A stretch of DNA of 64,000 bases, from the NCBI RefSeq assembly GCF_003945385.1, contig NZ_AP018920.1, positions 6,262,001 to 6,326,000 of the forward strand. Direction: 5' to 3'. Shown piece after piece: positions 1 to 8,553 of the stretch (its first letter is position 1; each line of letters opens with the position of its first letter). The notes beneath the pieces are model-generated. The model was not told the DNA's origin. It saw nothing but the letters and a program-made list of their open reading frames with translations, and did not search any database. A program made the position numbers and the translations under genes. This stretch comes from Pseudonocardia autotrophica. Its GTDB lineage: Bacteria > Actinomycetota > Actinomycetes > Mycobacteriales > Pseudonocardiaceae.

Positions 1-470
1 AACCCGGCCATCAGCGAGATCCCGAACACCGCGAGCCGGTGCGCGTCGGCGCGGTCGGCGACCACGTCGGCGACCACCCGCTCCAGGGCGATCCGGCGCT
101 GCAGGTCCACCCTGGCCTGGGCTCGGCCGACCTCGCCATCGATCTGCGCCCAGGCCCGGATCGCGGCCTCGGCGTCGTGCCGCAGCTCCACGGTGAGCCG
201 CTCGACGACGGTCATCCGCTCCACCGGATCGACGCGCGCACGGGCCAGCTCGACCACCCGATCGGTCTGCTCGGCCTCCCAGTGCTGCAGCAGCCCGCGC
301 ACGAAGCCGGCCCAGCCGCCGAAGTGGTGATAGAAGGACCCGCTGGTCACGCCGAGCGAGCGGCAGAGCGGGCCGATCTTGAGGCCGGCTGCGCCGTCCC
401 GGGCGAGGATCGACATGGCGGCCTCGTAGTACTGCTCGGCGGCGATCTGGCCACCGGCTCGTCTTGCCAC
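1..470 (-). CDS. TetR/AcrR family transcriptional regulator (partial, C-terminus outside window)
   Basis: One-component repressor with an N-terminal TetR helix-turn-helix. The frame reads ARRAGGQIAAEQYYEAAMSI, then a recognition-helix region containing GVTSGSFYHHFGG (about residues 41-53), typical of the family. The C-terminal ligand domain runs off the window edge. The GTG at 470 is chosen because a GGAGG-type ribosome site lies just upstream. It is the last of three minus-strand genes after an alcohol dehydrogenase and an MpaB-type oxygenase, and may control them. A strong palindrome about 100 bases upstream of the start suggests autoregulation. The ligand cannot be told from sequence. Confidence 0.85.
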   Translation of the reverse strand, partial: MARRAGGQIAAEQYYEAAMSILARDGAAGLKIGPLCRSLGVTSGSFYHHFGGWAGFVRGLLQHWEAEQTDRVVELARARVDPVERMTVVERLTVELRHDAEAAIRAWAQIDGEVGRAQARVDLQRRIALERVVADVVADRADAHRLAVFGISLMAG

Positions 471-561
471 CTGCCCCCGCCTCCCTCGTCCGCCGTGCGC
501 GGACAAGGGTGCCACGCAGGCGGATCCGGCACCCTGTCCGTCGGGTGAGCCCGGAACGGAG

Positions 562-584
562 ACATAACATAATCTATGTCATGT
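562..584. promoter_or_regulatory. palindromic candidate operator upstream of the TetR gene
   Basis: The core ACATA-ATC-TATGT (567-579) is a perfect inverted repeat with a three-base centre. It is flanked by ACAT (562-565) and ATGT (581-584), so 22 of 23 positions are consistent with dyad symmetry. It is AT-rich in GC-rich DNA and sits between the TetR gene and the oxygenase gene, as expected for a TetR-family operator. Assignment to this TetR is inference. Confidence 0.6.
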
Positions 585-662
585 ACAGGTCGAAACGGAG
601 GGTTCGGGAGCGTCGGACGCAGCTCCGGAACCCCCGCCCGGGCGGCTCCGGCCGGCGCGGGG

Positions 663-1592
663 TCAGCCGGCGGGGTTCCGATCGCGTCCGCCGTGCGGCA
701 CCGGGCAGGTCGCCGGGAAGGTGCCCAGCTCACGGACGTCGAAGCCGTCCGGGTAGCTGCGGATGCTCGGCGACTGCTCCAGCGAGAACGGCTCGGTCCG
801 CACCTGCATCCGGCGGACCACCACGGCCCGGGCCCGCAGCGCCGCGTCGGCTGCCATCCGGACCGGTTTCGAGGGGAACGGGTAGCCGAGCGCGTCGAGC
901 AGCGGCTCGTCCAGCAGCGCCAGCAGGAAGGCCCGGCTCAGCGCCCTCGGGGCGCGGTCGTTCGGCGGGAACGTCGTCGCCAGGTCCAGGGTCGCGTCGG
1001 CGACGGCCCGCCCGCCCGGGTCGTACCCGAAGTGCTCGGCCTCGTAGGCGTCCAGCAGGTTCTCGAAGTCCCGCCAGGTCTCCGGGATGTCGCGGATGCC
1101 CATGTGCTTGCCGAGCTCGCGGTAGTAGTTCGCGGTCGCGACCTTCTCGACCTCGGTGTGCCGGCGCCATCCCCAGCGCTGCACCCAGCGCAGCGGCACG
1201 ACGACGAAGGTGCACAGTACGTAGCGCAGGTCGTCGTTCGAGATGTCGTAGGAGCGGTGCATCTGGTTCATCCGGCGGATCGCCGCGCGCCCCTCGGCGT
1301 GCTCGAAGCCGTTCGCCAGCACCGTGTCCAGGATCAGTCCGGTGTCGTCGTAGCGCTTCTGGGTGCGCTCGGTGAACTCGCCGGTGTCGGCCAGCAGCCG
1401 CCCGATCGAGGGGACCGCGTAGGTCCGGAACAGCGCCATCGACAGCGCCTGCTGGATGTCCCACGGGAACTCCAGCCCGGACAGCGCCCGGTAGATCTCG
1501 ACGTGGTCGGTGGCCGGATCCAGCGCGGCCAGCTCGTCACGCCGGTGGTAGCGGTCCGGCCGGATCCCGGTCGTCGGTGCGGTGATGCTCAA
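663..1592 (-). CDS. oxygenase MpaB family protein (DUF2236)
   Basis: 309-residue protein of the DUF2236/MpaB family, which includes latex-clearing haem oxygenases and the mycophenolic acid enzyme MpaB. Family signatures visible are the central MHRSYDISNDDLRYVLCTF block (about residues 110-128), the following basic WVQRWGWRR stretch, and many conserved histidines. The start is TTG at 1592, with a GAAGGGG ribosome site a few bases upstream. It follows the alcohol dehydrogenase gene by 32 bases, so the two are probably cotranscribed. The substrate is unknown; the pairing with a zinc dehydrogenase suggests oxidation of a lipid or alcohol. Confidence 0.8.
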   Translation of the reverse strand: MSITAPTTGIRPDRYHRRDELAALDPATDHVEIYRALSGLEFPWDIQQALSMALFRTYAVPSIGRLLADTGEFTERTQKRYDDTGLILDTVLANGFEHAEGRAAIRRMNQMHRSYDISNDDLRYVLCTFVVVPLRWVQRWGWRRHTEVEKVATANYYRELGKHMGIRDIPETWRDFENLLDAYEAEHFGYDPGGRAVADATLDLATTFPPNDRAPRALSRAFLLALLDEPLLDALGYPFPSKPVRMAADAALRARAVVVRRMQVRTEPFSLEQSPSIRSYPDGFDVRELGTFPATCPVPHGGRDRNPAG

Positions 1593-1624
1593 CGTGCGGC
1601 CCCTTCGCCGTCGGAGCGGTCTGC

Positions 1625-2734
1625 TCAGTACCGGATGAGGCCTCTGATGTTGCGCCCTGCCCGCATGTCCTCGTAACCCTCGTTGACCTGGTCGAGGGAG
1701 TACTCCCGGGTGATCAGCTCACGCAGCTTCAGCTGTCCCAGGTTGTGCATCTCCAGCAGCCGCGGCACGTCGTGCTGGGCGGCCGAGCTGCCGAACAGCG
1801 CACCGCGGATCTGCTTCTCGTAGAGCGTCAGGTCCAGCAGGGACAGCGTGGCCGTCTCCTCGTCGGCGTTCGCCAGCGCGGTGACGACGACCCGGCCGCG
1901 CTTGCCGACCAGCTGCAGCGCCGGCTGCAGGTCGGCACCCGCGGCCACCCCGGTGCAGAGGATCGCGGCGTCGGCGAGCTGCCCGCGGGTCAGCTCGCTG
2001 ACCGTCTCCCACGCCTCGTCGATGCTCGCCGCGACGTGCGTGGCGCCGAGCTCCAGTGCCCGGTCCCGCTTGTACTCGACCGGGTCGACCGCGACGACGT
2101 ACCGGCAGCCCGCGATCCGGGCGCCCTGCACCGCGTTCGCACCGATCCCACCGACGCCCACGATCACGGCCGTGTCGCCGGCCCGCAGCTCGGCGGTGCG
2201 CACCGCGGAGCCGAAACCGGTGGTGACCCCGCATCCGACCAGCGCGGCCAGATCCAGCGGGAACCCCTCGTCGATCTTCACGACCGACTTCACCGGGACC
2301 ACGGTGTGCCGGGCGAACGTGCCGAGCAGGCACATCTGCCCGATCTCGGTGCCGTCCGAGCTGCGGAACCGGTAGCTGCCGTCCAGCTGCGGCCCGAGTG
2401 TGGCGCCCGCGCCGTCGTTGCACAGGTTCGGCAGGCCCTTGGAGCAGTACGGGCAGCGCCCGCAGGAGGGCAGGAAGGTCATCACGACCGGATCGCCCAC
2501 CGCGAGATCGACGACGCCCGGCCCGACCTCGATCACCCGGCCGGCACCCTCGTGGCCGCCGACCATCGGCAGCACCGCAGGCAGGTCCCCGGTCACCAGG
2601 TGCTCGTCGGAGTGGCACAACCCCGAGGCCGTGAGCTCGACCATCACCTCACCGGCGTTCGGCGGGTCCAGATCGAGCTCCTCGATCTCCCACTTGCCGC
2701 CCGGTTCCCACAGCACCGCTGCCGTCGTCCGCAT
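1625..2734 (-). CDS. zinc-dependent alcohol dehydrogenase, NDMA-dependent type
   Basis: 369-residue medium-chain dehydrogenase/reductase. The catalytic zinc ligands are in GLCHSDEH (Cys about 38) and the GGHEGAG motif. The structural zinc loop CGRCPYCSKGLPNLC is intact, and the coenzyme-binding Rossmann motif is GVGGIGANAVQGA (about 190-202). Length and sequence resemble actinobacterial NDMA-dependent (mycofactocin-associated) alcohol dehydrogenases with tightly bound nicotinamide cofactor. ATG at 2734 is the natural start. It is the first gene of a minus-strand unit with the oxygenase and possibly the TetR regulator. No mycofactocin genes are in the window. Confidence 0.88.
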   Translation of the reverse strand: MRTTAAVLWEPGGKWEIEELDLDPPNAGEVMVELTASGLCHSDEHLVTGDLPAVLPMVGGHEGAGRVIEVGPGVVDLAVGDPVVMTFLPSCGRCPYCSKGLPNLCNDGAGATLGPQLDGSYRFRSSDGTEIGQMCLLGTFARHTVVPVKSVVKIDEGFPLDLAALVGCGVTTGFGSAVRTAELRAGDTAVIVGVGGIGANAVQGARIAGCRYVVAVDPVEYKRDRALELGATHVAASIDEAWETVSELTRGQLADAAILCTGVAAGADLQPALQLVGKRGRVVVTALANADEETATLSLLDLTLYEKQIRGALFGSSAAQHDVPRLLEMHNLGQLKLRELITREYSLDQVNEGYEDMRAGRNIRGLIRY

Positions 2735-2817
2735 GGCGGCCGATCATGGCCGGTGCCCGGCCCACCGGCACACCAGCCGCCCGCGCCAGCCGTGGCCCCC
2801 GGGTGCCACCGGCGGGC

Positions 2818-4131
2818 TCAGGCGGCGGGCAGCGGCAGGATGAGCCGGGCGACCAGGCCGCCGCCCTCGCGCGGGAGCAGGCTCAGCTCGCCGTCCATCG
2901 CCGAGGCGAGCGCCTCGGCGATCCACAGCCCCAGCCCGGCGGTGCCGCGCCGCTCCCCCAGCGCCACGCCCTTCGCCGTCACCACCCCCTCCTGCCCGGC
3001 GGGCAGGCCGGGGCCGCGGTCGCGCACCTCCGCGGTCAGGATCGCGCCGTCGTGCGCCAGGTACAGCTCGACCGGCTCGTCGCCGCTGTGCCGAGCCGCG
3101 TTCTCGGCCAGGTTGGTGAGCAGCCGGCGCAGCCGCTGCGGATCGCAGCGCACGGCGGCCCCGGGTGCCGCGACGATCGGACGACGCCGGTGCGCGGCGA
3201 TGGCGGCGGCGTCCAGGACTCCGTCGGCCAGCTCCGCCAGCGGAACCCGCCGGGGCCGATCCCGGCCGAGCGGGCTGCCGTCGGTGACGGCCAGGTCGGC
3301 CAACCCGTCCAGCATGTCCTGCAGGTGCGCCGCGTGATCGGCGAGCAGCCGGGCCGCGGTCCGGCGGGCGTCACCGGTGAGGCGCTCCGCGGCGAGATCG
3401 GCGGACAACGCGGACAGCGACGCCACCGGGGTGCGGAACTCGTGCAGCACCACCCGAGCGCCGTCCAGCCTGGCCCGGCTCTGGGACACCAGCCGGTCGC
3501 GCAGCGCCCGCTCGGACAGGTAGCGCTCGTGCTCGCTCTCCGCGCGGGCCCGGGTGGTCGCGATGTCGGCGAGCTGGGCCTCCAGCAGCCGGACCAGCAC
3601 CCCGACCAGCACCGCGGTCCCGAACAGGAACCCGGTCCACCACAGGCCGATGAAGATCCGTTCGGTGACCGGCACCGCCGGGTCGGAGCCCAGCAGCCCG
3701 GCCACCCCGTAGGCGAGGCCGAGCACCAGTGCGACCACCCGGCCGACCCGGTCACCACCGCGCAGCGCGATCGCGATGACCACCAGCGGCAGCGCGGCCA
3801 CCACCGGGCTGTACACCCCACCGGTCAGTCCGCAGGCGAGCACCGCGAGCGCACCGTCGACACCGGTGATGACGGCGGGCCGGACCGGCAGCGCATCCCG
3901 CCGGATCGCGGCAGCGGCGAGCGCGAGCGCGTACACCGCGGCGGCCCCGATCAGGCCGGCGGCGAGCGCGGTCCCGCCGCGGGCGAGCTCGGGCCGCACG
4001 ACCAGCAGCAGCGCGGCGGCGAGGACCACACACACCCGCAGGACGACGGCGGCGCGCTCCTCGGCGGTCCGTTCCGGGAGCTCCGCTGCGAGGTCCTCCG
4101 GCGGACCGTCCGGCGAGATTCGGCTGATCAT
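2818..4131 (-). CDS. membrane sensor histidine kinase
   Basis: About 437 residues. The N-terminal part holds six or so hydrophobic membrane segments, followed by a short coiled coil. The phosphoacceptor H-box is HEFRTPVASLSAL and the ATPase domain carries LLTNLAENAARHS (N box), EVRDRGPGLP (G1) and GTAGLGLWIAEAL (G2). It is divergent from a response regulator and almost certainly its partner. I prefer ATG 4131 over GTG 4176 because a perfect 15-base palindrome (4153-4167) lies between the two and makes better sense as intergenic. The signal sensed is unknown. Confidence 0.85.
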   Translation of the reverse strand: MISRISPDGPPEDLAAELPERTAEERAAVVLRVCVVLAAALLLVVRPELARGGTALAAGLIGAAAVYALALAAAAIRRDALPVRPAVITGVDGALAVLACGLTGGVYSPVVAALPLVVIAIALRGGDRVGRVVALVLGLAYGVAGLLGSDPAVPVTERIFIGLWWTGFLFGTAVLVGVLVRLLEAQLADIATTRARAESEHERYLSERALRDRLVSQSRARLDGARVVLHEFRTPVASLSALSADLAAERLTGDARRTAARLLADHAAHLQDMLDGLADLAVTDGSPLGRDRPRRVPLAELADGVLDAAAIAAHRRRPIVAAPGAAVRCDPQRLRRLLTNLAENAARHSGDEPVELYLAHDGAILTAEVRDRGPGLPAGQEGVVTAKGVALGERRGTAGLGLWIAEALASAMDGELSLLPREGGGLVARLILPLPAA

Positions 4132-4152
4132 CGGGGCGGCCCGCTCCCTACC

Positions 4153-4167
4153 GGAGACGTCGTCTCC
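4153..4167. promoter_or_regulatory. palindrome between divergent sensor kinase and response regulator genes
   Basis: GGAGACG-T-CGTCTCC is a perfect inverted repeat with a one-base centre. It lies 22 bases upstream of the kinase start (4131) and 35 bases upstream of the response-regulator -10 hexamer at 4202. It could be the operator through which the response regulator controls both divergent genes. Confidence 0.45.
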
Positions 4168-4201
4168 CGGCGCCACCCGGGATGGTCGGCGGCGACCACA
4201 C

Positions 4202-4214
4202 TAGGCTCGCCGTC
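4202..4214 (+). promoter_or_regulatory. leaderless promoter -10 element of the response regulator
   Basis: TAGGCT at 4202-4207 is followed by seven bases and then GTG at 4215. That spacing puts transcription start at the first base of the codon. No ribosome site precedes the GTG. This element decides the start of the response regulator. Confidence 0.55.
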
Positions 4215-4862
4215 GTGCCAGCCGAGCCACACGTCGTCGTCATCGTGGACGACCACGCCCTGTTCTCCCAGGGTCTGGCACTGCTGCTCGAGTCACGGGC
4301 CGGGGAAACCTTCCGGGTCGCCGGGTCCACCACCGCGGGTGAGGACGCCGTCGCACTCGTCGGGAAGCACGCCGCCGGCATCGCGATCGTCGATCTGGCC
4401 CTGCCCCCGCTGGGCGGGGTGGAGACGATCCGCCGGATCAAGGCTGCCTACCCGGCGACCAGGGTGCTGGCGCTGTCCGGCACCGAGGACCTGGAGCTCG
4501 CCGCGGCGGCCATGCGGGCCGGCGCCGAGGGCTACCTCGGCAAGTCGGCCGATCCCGAGGTGCTGGTGGCTCCTCTGCTCGCGATCGTGGCCGGGGTCCG
4601 GGTACTGCGCGCCGAACTGCTGGACGCGCTGCTCGGCGCCGCCGACCGGACCGCCGACGGTCTGCTCGACCGGCTGGGCGAGCGGGACATCGAGCTGTGG
4701 ACGCTGCTCGCCAGAGGGCTGGAGACCGCCGACATCGCGCGGCCGCTGCTGGTCAGCGAACGGACCGCGAAGCGGATGATCGCCTCGTTGCTGCACAAGC
4801 TCGGCGCGACGAACCGGATCGAGGCGGCCGCACTGGCCGGCCGGTGCGGGCTGCTCGACTGA
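4215..4862 (+). CDS. response regulator, NarL/LuxR type
   Basis: Receiver domain with acidic pocket VDDH, phosphoacceptor Asp in IAIVDLALPPLGG, conserved ALSGTED and the Lys of GYLGKSA. The C-terminal LuxR-like helix-turn-helix reads ADIARPLLVSERTAKRMIAS. The GTG start at 4215 is set by a leaderless promoter. An in-frame ATG 33 bases upstream lies in the promoter and is less likely. It is divergent from a sensor kinase with which it should form a two-component system. Targets are unknown. Confidence 0.88.
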   Translation: MPAEPHVVVIVDDHALFSQGLALLLESRAGETFRVAGSTTAGEDAVALVGKHAAGIAIVDLALPPLGGVETIRRIKAAYPATRVLALSGTEDLELAAAAMRAGAEGYLGKSADPEVLVAPLLAIVAGVRVLRAELLDALLGAADRTADGLLDRLGERDIELWTLLARGLETADIARPLLVSERTAKRMIASLLHKLGATNRIEAAALAGRCGLLD

Positions 4863-4995
4863 CCCGGCACGACCGGACCGGCCCGTGTGGGCCAGCACTG
4901 GCCCGGTCGCGGGGCGCGGCGCCGGTCGATCACCGGGCAGACTCGCCCGCGCCGTACGGCGGATCGACCGCCGAACATCTCGCGAGGAGGCGCTG

Positions 4996-5409
4996 ATGGC
5001 CGTGTTCGCCGACGAGGCCGAGGTCTACGAATACCTGGGCGGTGTCTTCCGGCTCGGCCTCGACGACCCCGATCTGGTCGCCAAGCTGGCGCCGACCGGG
5101 ATCGTCCTGCGGATCACCTACACCGACCCGGACGCCGTGCTCACCGTCGACATGCCCAGCTCCGAGATCCACACCGGAGCGGGCAACGGGCCGACGCCGA
5201 ACATCGAGCTGTTCATGTCGGCCGACACCGGCAACCGATTCTGGCTGGGCAAGGTGGTGCTCCCGGTCGCGATGGCCAAGGGCGAGGTCCGCGCGAAGGG
5301 CCCGGTGTCGAAGCTGCTGAAGCTGCTGCCGACCGCGAAGCGGCTGTTCGGGCCCTACCAGCGCAAGCTCGAGGCCGAGGGACGCCAGGATCTCCTGACC
5401 GCAGCCTGA
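4996..5409 (+). CDS. SCP-2 sterol-transfer domain protein
   Basis: 137-residue single-domain protein of the SCP2/alkyl-sulfatase C-terminal fold, which binds lipids in a hydrophobic tunnel. Visible features are the hydrophobic strand [18 protein letters not shown], then the acceptor-side stretch [19 protein letters not shown] and a lysine-rich end ([17 protein letters not shown]). ATG 4996 has GAGGAGG nine bases upstream. It precedes a CoA transferase/racemase, which fits a role in fatty acyl or sterol side-chain handling. The exact ligand is unknown. Confidence 0.75.
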   Translation: MAVFADEAEVYEYLGGVFRLGLDDPDLVAKLAPTGIVLRITYTDPDAVLTVDMPSSEIHTGAGNGPTPNIELFMSADTGNRFWLGKVVLPVAMAKGEVRAKGPVSKLLKLLPTAKRLFGPYQRKLEAEGRQDLLTAA

Positions 5410-5541
5410 TCACCCGATCGGGTGGTCATGGTGCCTCCGGTCGGCCCATCCGGGACGTGCTCTGGCGATACTGCCGGTCCGGTCACGACAACCGGCGGTC
5501 GCGCCCCGGCACGGCCGGACCCGGCTCCCGGAGGTACCACG

Positions 5542-5832
5542 ATGGGCAGTACGACGACCGGTGGCGCGGGTCTCGAGAGCCTCTGGCTGGACGTCCAGAT
5601 GTGGCAGCCGCTGCGCGGGGTCCTGCACCCGATCAGCGAGATCGAGTGCGACATCCCCGATCCGCTCCCCGAAGGCTTCGACGAATGGCACGACTGGGCC
5701 GAGGCCTGCCTGCTGGAGGTAGCCCGGCGCGACGGCTGGCAGCACGGCCGCTACACCTACACGATCCAGGAACGGGACGGCACCGACCATCCGGTCCGGG
5801 ACCTCGGCAAGGACGTCTGGGACTACGAGTAA
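5542..5832 (+). CDS. hypothetical acidic protein, 96 residues
   Basis: No family recognised. The protein is small, acidic and rich in Trp, Asp and Glu ([20 protein letters not shown] and a C-terminal GKDVWDYE). It has no signal peptide or membrane segment. ATG 5542 follows GGAGG by eight bases, which supports a real start. It lies between an SCP2-like gene and a CoA transferase gene on the same strand, so may belong to that unit. Confidence 0.6.
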   Translation: MGSTTTGGAGLESLWLDVQMWQPLRGVLHPISEIECDIPDPLPEGFDEWHDWAEACLLEVARRDGWQHGRYTYTIQERDGTDHPVRDLGKDVWDYE

Positions 5833-5888
5833 CGGACCGGCGCCGGTTATCGTCCCCGGAAACACACACAGCAACGGGGAGGCCGCCG

Positions 5889-6989
5889 GTGACACGGGGC
5901 AAGGGTCCGCTGGCCGGACTGAGGGTGATCGAGCTGGCCGGGATCGGACCGGGGCCGCACGCCGCGATGATCCTCGGCGATCTCGGCGCCGACGTGGTGC
6001 GGATCGACCGCCCGTCGGGTGGGTTGCAGATCGGCTCCGACGCGGCGCCCGATCCCACCCTGCGCGGCCGGCGCACGGTCACCGCCGACCTGAAGGACCC
6101 GGCGGGCCGGGAGACCGTGCTGCGGCTGGTGGAGAAGGCCGACGTGCTCCTGGAGGGCTACCGGCCAGGTGTCACCGAACGTCTGGGGGTCGGCCCGGAC
6201 GACTGTCACGCACGCAACCCGCGCCTGGTGTACGGCCGGATGACCGGCTGGGGCCAGGACGGCCCGATGGCACCCCGTGCCGGGCACGACATCAACTACA
6301 TCTCGCTGACCGGCGCGCTGCACGCCATCGGCCGCGCCGGGGAACGTCCGGTGCCGCCGCTCAACCTGGTCGGCGACTTCGGCGGCGGATCGATGCTGCT
6401 CGTCATCGGCGTACTGGCCGCGCTCTGGGAGGTCAAGGCCTCCGGCGAGGGCCAGGTCGTCGACGCCGCGATGGTGGACGGCGTCAGCGTGCTGAACCAG
6501 ATGTTCTGGGGCTTCCTCGCCCAGGACGCCTGGGTCGACGAGCGCGGCACCAACCTGCTCGACGGGCACGCACCGTTCTACGACACCTACGAGTGCGCCG
6601 ACGGCGGCCACATGGCGGTCGGGGCGCTGGAGCCGCAGTTCTACGCCCAGCTCCTCACCGGTCTCGGACTGGACGCCGAGGAGCTCGGCCCGCAGTACGA
6701 CCGGGACCGCTGGCCGACGATGCGCGCCCGGTTCGCCGAGGTGTTCGCCTCCAAGCCACGGGACGAGTGGGCCGCCGTGTTCGAGCACACCGACGCCTGC
6801 ACCACCCCGGTGCTCTCGTTCGGCGAGGCCGCCGGGAACCCGCACCTGACGGCCCGCGACACCATCGTCACCGCCGACGGCGTCCGCCAGGCCGCGCCGG
6901 CACCGCGCTTCTCCCGGACCGGCACCGAGACCGCGACCCGCGGATCCGGCCCGGAGGACGCCGACGGCGTACTCGCCGACTGGTCCTGA
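5889..6989 (+). CDS. CaiB/BaiF family CoA transferase, alpha-methylacyl-CoA racemase type
   Basis: 366-residue class III CoA-transferase fold. The N-terminal [20 protein letters not shown] and [12 protein letters not shown] motifs bind CoA. The [13 protein letters not shown] stretch (about residues 122-134) matches the active-site His-Asp region of alpha-methylacyl-CoA racemases, and [11 protein letters not shown] follows. GTG 5889 is chosen because it fits the usual family N-terminus. In actinobacteria this enzyme epimerises 2-methyl-branched acyl-CoAs so that beta-oxidation can proceed. Racemase is favoured over transferase on overall pattern only. Confidence 0.85.
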   Translation: MTRGKGPLAGLRVIELAGIGPGPHAAMILGDLGADVVRIDRPSGGLQIGSDAAPDPTLRGRRTVTADLKDPAGRETVLRLVEKADVLLEGYRPGVTERLGVGPDDCHARNPRLVYGRMTGWGQDGPMAPRAGHDINYISLTGALHAIGRAGERPVPPLNLVGDFGGGSMLLVIGVLAALWEVKASGEGQVVDAAMVDGVSVLNQMFWGFLAQDAWVDERGTNLLDGHAPFYDTYECADGGHMAVGALEPQFYAQLLTGLGLDAEELGPQYDRDRWPTMRARFAEVFASKPRDEWAAVFEHTDACTTPVLSFGEAAGNPHLTARDTIVTADGVRQAAPAPRFSRTGTETATRGSGPEDADGVLADWS

Positions 6990-6997
6990 CCCCGTAC

Positions 6998-7039
6998 ACG
7001 TCGACGCCCCCGGCTCCGTGGAGCCGGGGGCGTCGACGT
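6998..7039. terminator. bidirectional terminator hairpin
   Basis: A perfect 20-base inverted repeat: the arm 6998-7017 pairs with 7020-7039, with the loop effectively CCGTGG. It sits between the convergent CoA-transferase gene and rplA, so it can serve both strands. There is no long T-run, as is common in GC-rich actinobacteria. Confidence 0.85.
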
Positions 7040-7056
7040 CGTCGTGGGGCAGCAGG

Positions 7057-7782
7057 TCAGTCCTGCTCCTCCGAGTCCGGAACCAGCAGGTTCCGGGTGC
7101 GGCTCGGGTCCACCGGGATGCCCGGGCCGGTCGTCGTCGAGACGGTGATCTTCTTGACGTAGCGACCCTTGGCGGCGGACGGCTTGAGCCGCAGGATCTC
7201 GTCCAGCGCGGCGCCGTAGTTCTCGACCAGCTTCTCGGTCTCGAACGAGGCCTTGCCGATCACCAGGTGCAGATTGGCCTGCTTGTCGACCCGGAAGTTG
7301 ACCTTGCCACCCTTGATCTCGTTGATCGCCTTGGTGACGTCCGGGGTGACGGTGCCGGTCTTCGGGTTCGGCATCAGGCCACGCGGGCCCAGGATGCGGG
7401 CGATCCGCCCGACCTTGGCCATCTGGTCCGGGGTGGCGATGGCGGCGTCGAAGTCGAGCCACCCACCCTGGATGCGCTCGATCAGGTCCTCGGCGCCCAC
7501 GGCGTCGGCACCGGCGGCCTCGGCCTCGACGGCCTTGTCACCGGTGGCGAACACGATCACCCGGGCGGTCTTGCCGGTACCGTGCGGCAGGTTCACGGTC
7601 CCGCGGACCATCTGGTCCGCCTTGCGGGGGTCGACGCCCAGCCGGAGCGCGACCTCGACGGTCGCGTCGGTGTTCTTGCTGGAGGTCTCCTGGGCCAGGG
7701 TCGCCGCGGTGAGCGGCGAGTAGAGGCGGTCCGCGTCGATCTTCGCGGCGGCCTCGCGGTAGGCCTTGCTGCGCTGTGCCAT
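7057..7782 (-). CDS. rplA: 50S ribosomal protein L1
   Basis: 241-residue L1, usual bacterial length about 235. Conserved stretches include [20 protein letters not shown] near the N-terminus, the domain II segment [35 protein letters not shown], and the C-terminal [12 protein letters not shown]. It binds 23S rRNA at the L1 stalk and in many bacteria represses its own operon. It follows rplK on the minus strand, separated by an unusual 263-base spacer that contains tandem repeats. Confidence 0.98.
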   Translation of the reverse strand: MAQRSKAYREAAAKIDADRLYSPLTAATLAQETSSKNTDATVEVALRLGVDPRKADQMVRGTVNLPHGTGKTARVIVFATGDKAVEAEAAGADAVGAEDLIERIQGGWLDFDAAIATPDQMAKVGRIARILGPRGLMPNPKTGTVTPDVTKAINEIKGGKVNFRVDKQANLHLVIGKASFETEKLVENYGAALDEILRLKPSAAKGRYVKKITVSTTTGPGIPVDPSRTRNLLVPDSEEQD

Positions 7783-7865
7783 CTGTCCTCGTCTCCTTGT
7801 ATGAGGTCAGGCCGTGGTCCGAGCCGCGCCCGGCTCTCCCACGCGTACGGAAAGTGAGCTCAGTA

Positions 7866-8045
7866 TCGATACTCGCTCTGTATCGAAGCTCTCTCGGCAA
7901 GCCTCGTTCGGTGAGCCTCGCTCGGTGTCGATACTCGCTCGGCGAGCCTCACTCGGTGTCGATACTCGCTCGGCGAGCCTCACTCGGTGTCGATACTCGC
8001 TCGGCGAGCCTCGCTCGGTGTCGATACTCGCTCGGCGAGCCTCGC
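7866..8045. repeat. 31-base tandem repeat array between rplK and rplA
   Basis: Four near-identical 31-base units occupy 7921-7951, 7952-7982, 7983-8013 and 8014-8044. They differ only at the last base (A,A,G,G). Degenerate copies extend back to about 7866. Each unit contains GCTCGGCGAGC, a self-complementary 11-mer, so transcripts from either strand would fold into a row of small hairpins. The array ends immediately before the rplK stop codon (8046-8048). It is open in several frames but has no start or ribosome site suggesting a protein. Confidence 0.9.
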
Positions 8046-8480
8046 TCAGCCTTCGACCGTGATGCCCATCGACCGCGCGGTACCGGCGATGATCTTCGTC
8101 GCCTGGTCCAGGTCGTTGGCGTTCAGGTCCTGGAACTTGGTCTCGGCGATCTCGCGGACCTGGGCCTTGGTGACCGTCGCGACCTTCGTCTTGTGCGGCT
8201 CGCCGGAGCCCTTGTCGACGCCCGCTGCCTTGAGCAGCAGCCGGGCCGCCGGCGGGGTCTTCAGCTCGAAGGTGAACGAGCGGTCCTCGAACACCGAGAT
8301 CTCGACCGGCACGACGTTGCCGCGCTGGGCCTCGGTGGCCGCGTTGTAGGCCTTGCAGAACTCCATGATGTTGACGCCGTGCTGGCCCAGCGCGGGGCCG
8401 ACCGGCGGTGCCGGCGTCGCCGCGCCGGCCTGGATCTGCAGCTTGATGATCGCGGAGAGCTTCCGCTTCTTGGGGGGCAT
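8046..8480 (-). CDS. rplK: 50S ribosomal protein L11
   Basis: 144 residues, the usual length. The N-terminal [20 protein letters not shown], with the conserved proline-rich thiostrepton region, and the C-terminal rRNA-binding block [20 protein letters not shown] and [11 protein letters not shown] are clear. L11 forms the GTPase-associated centre of the large subunit. It is downstream of nusG (73-base gap) and upstream of rplA on the minus strand. Confidence 0.98.
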
Positions 8481-8553
8481 GTCCTTGTCCTGTCGTGATC
8501 GATGTGCACGCCGCGCGGCCCTGCCACGCCACGGGCGTTCCTCGGAAGGCGCC

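Noticed and set aside
7921..8044. CRISPR array
   Set aside because: The units are head-to-tail without variable spacers, and no cas gene is present.
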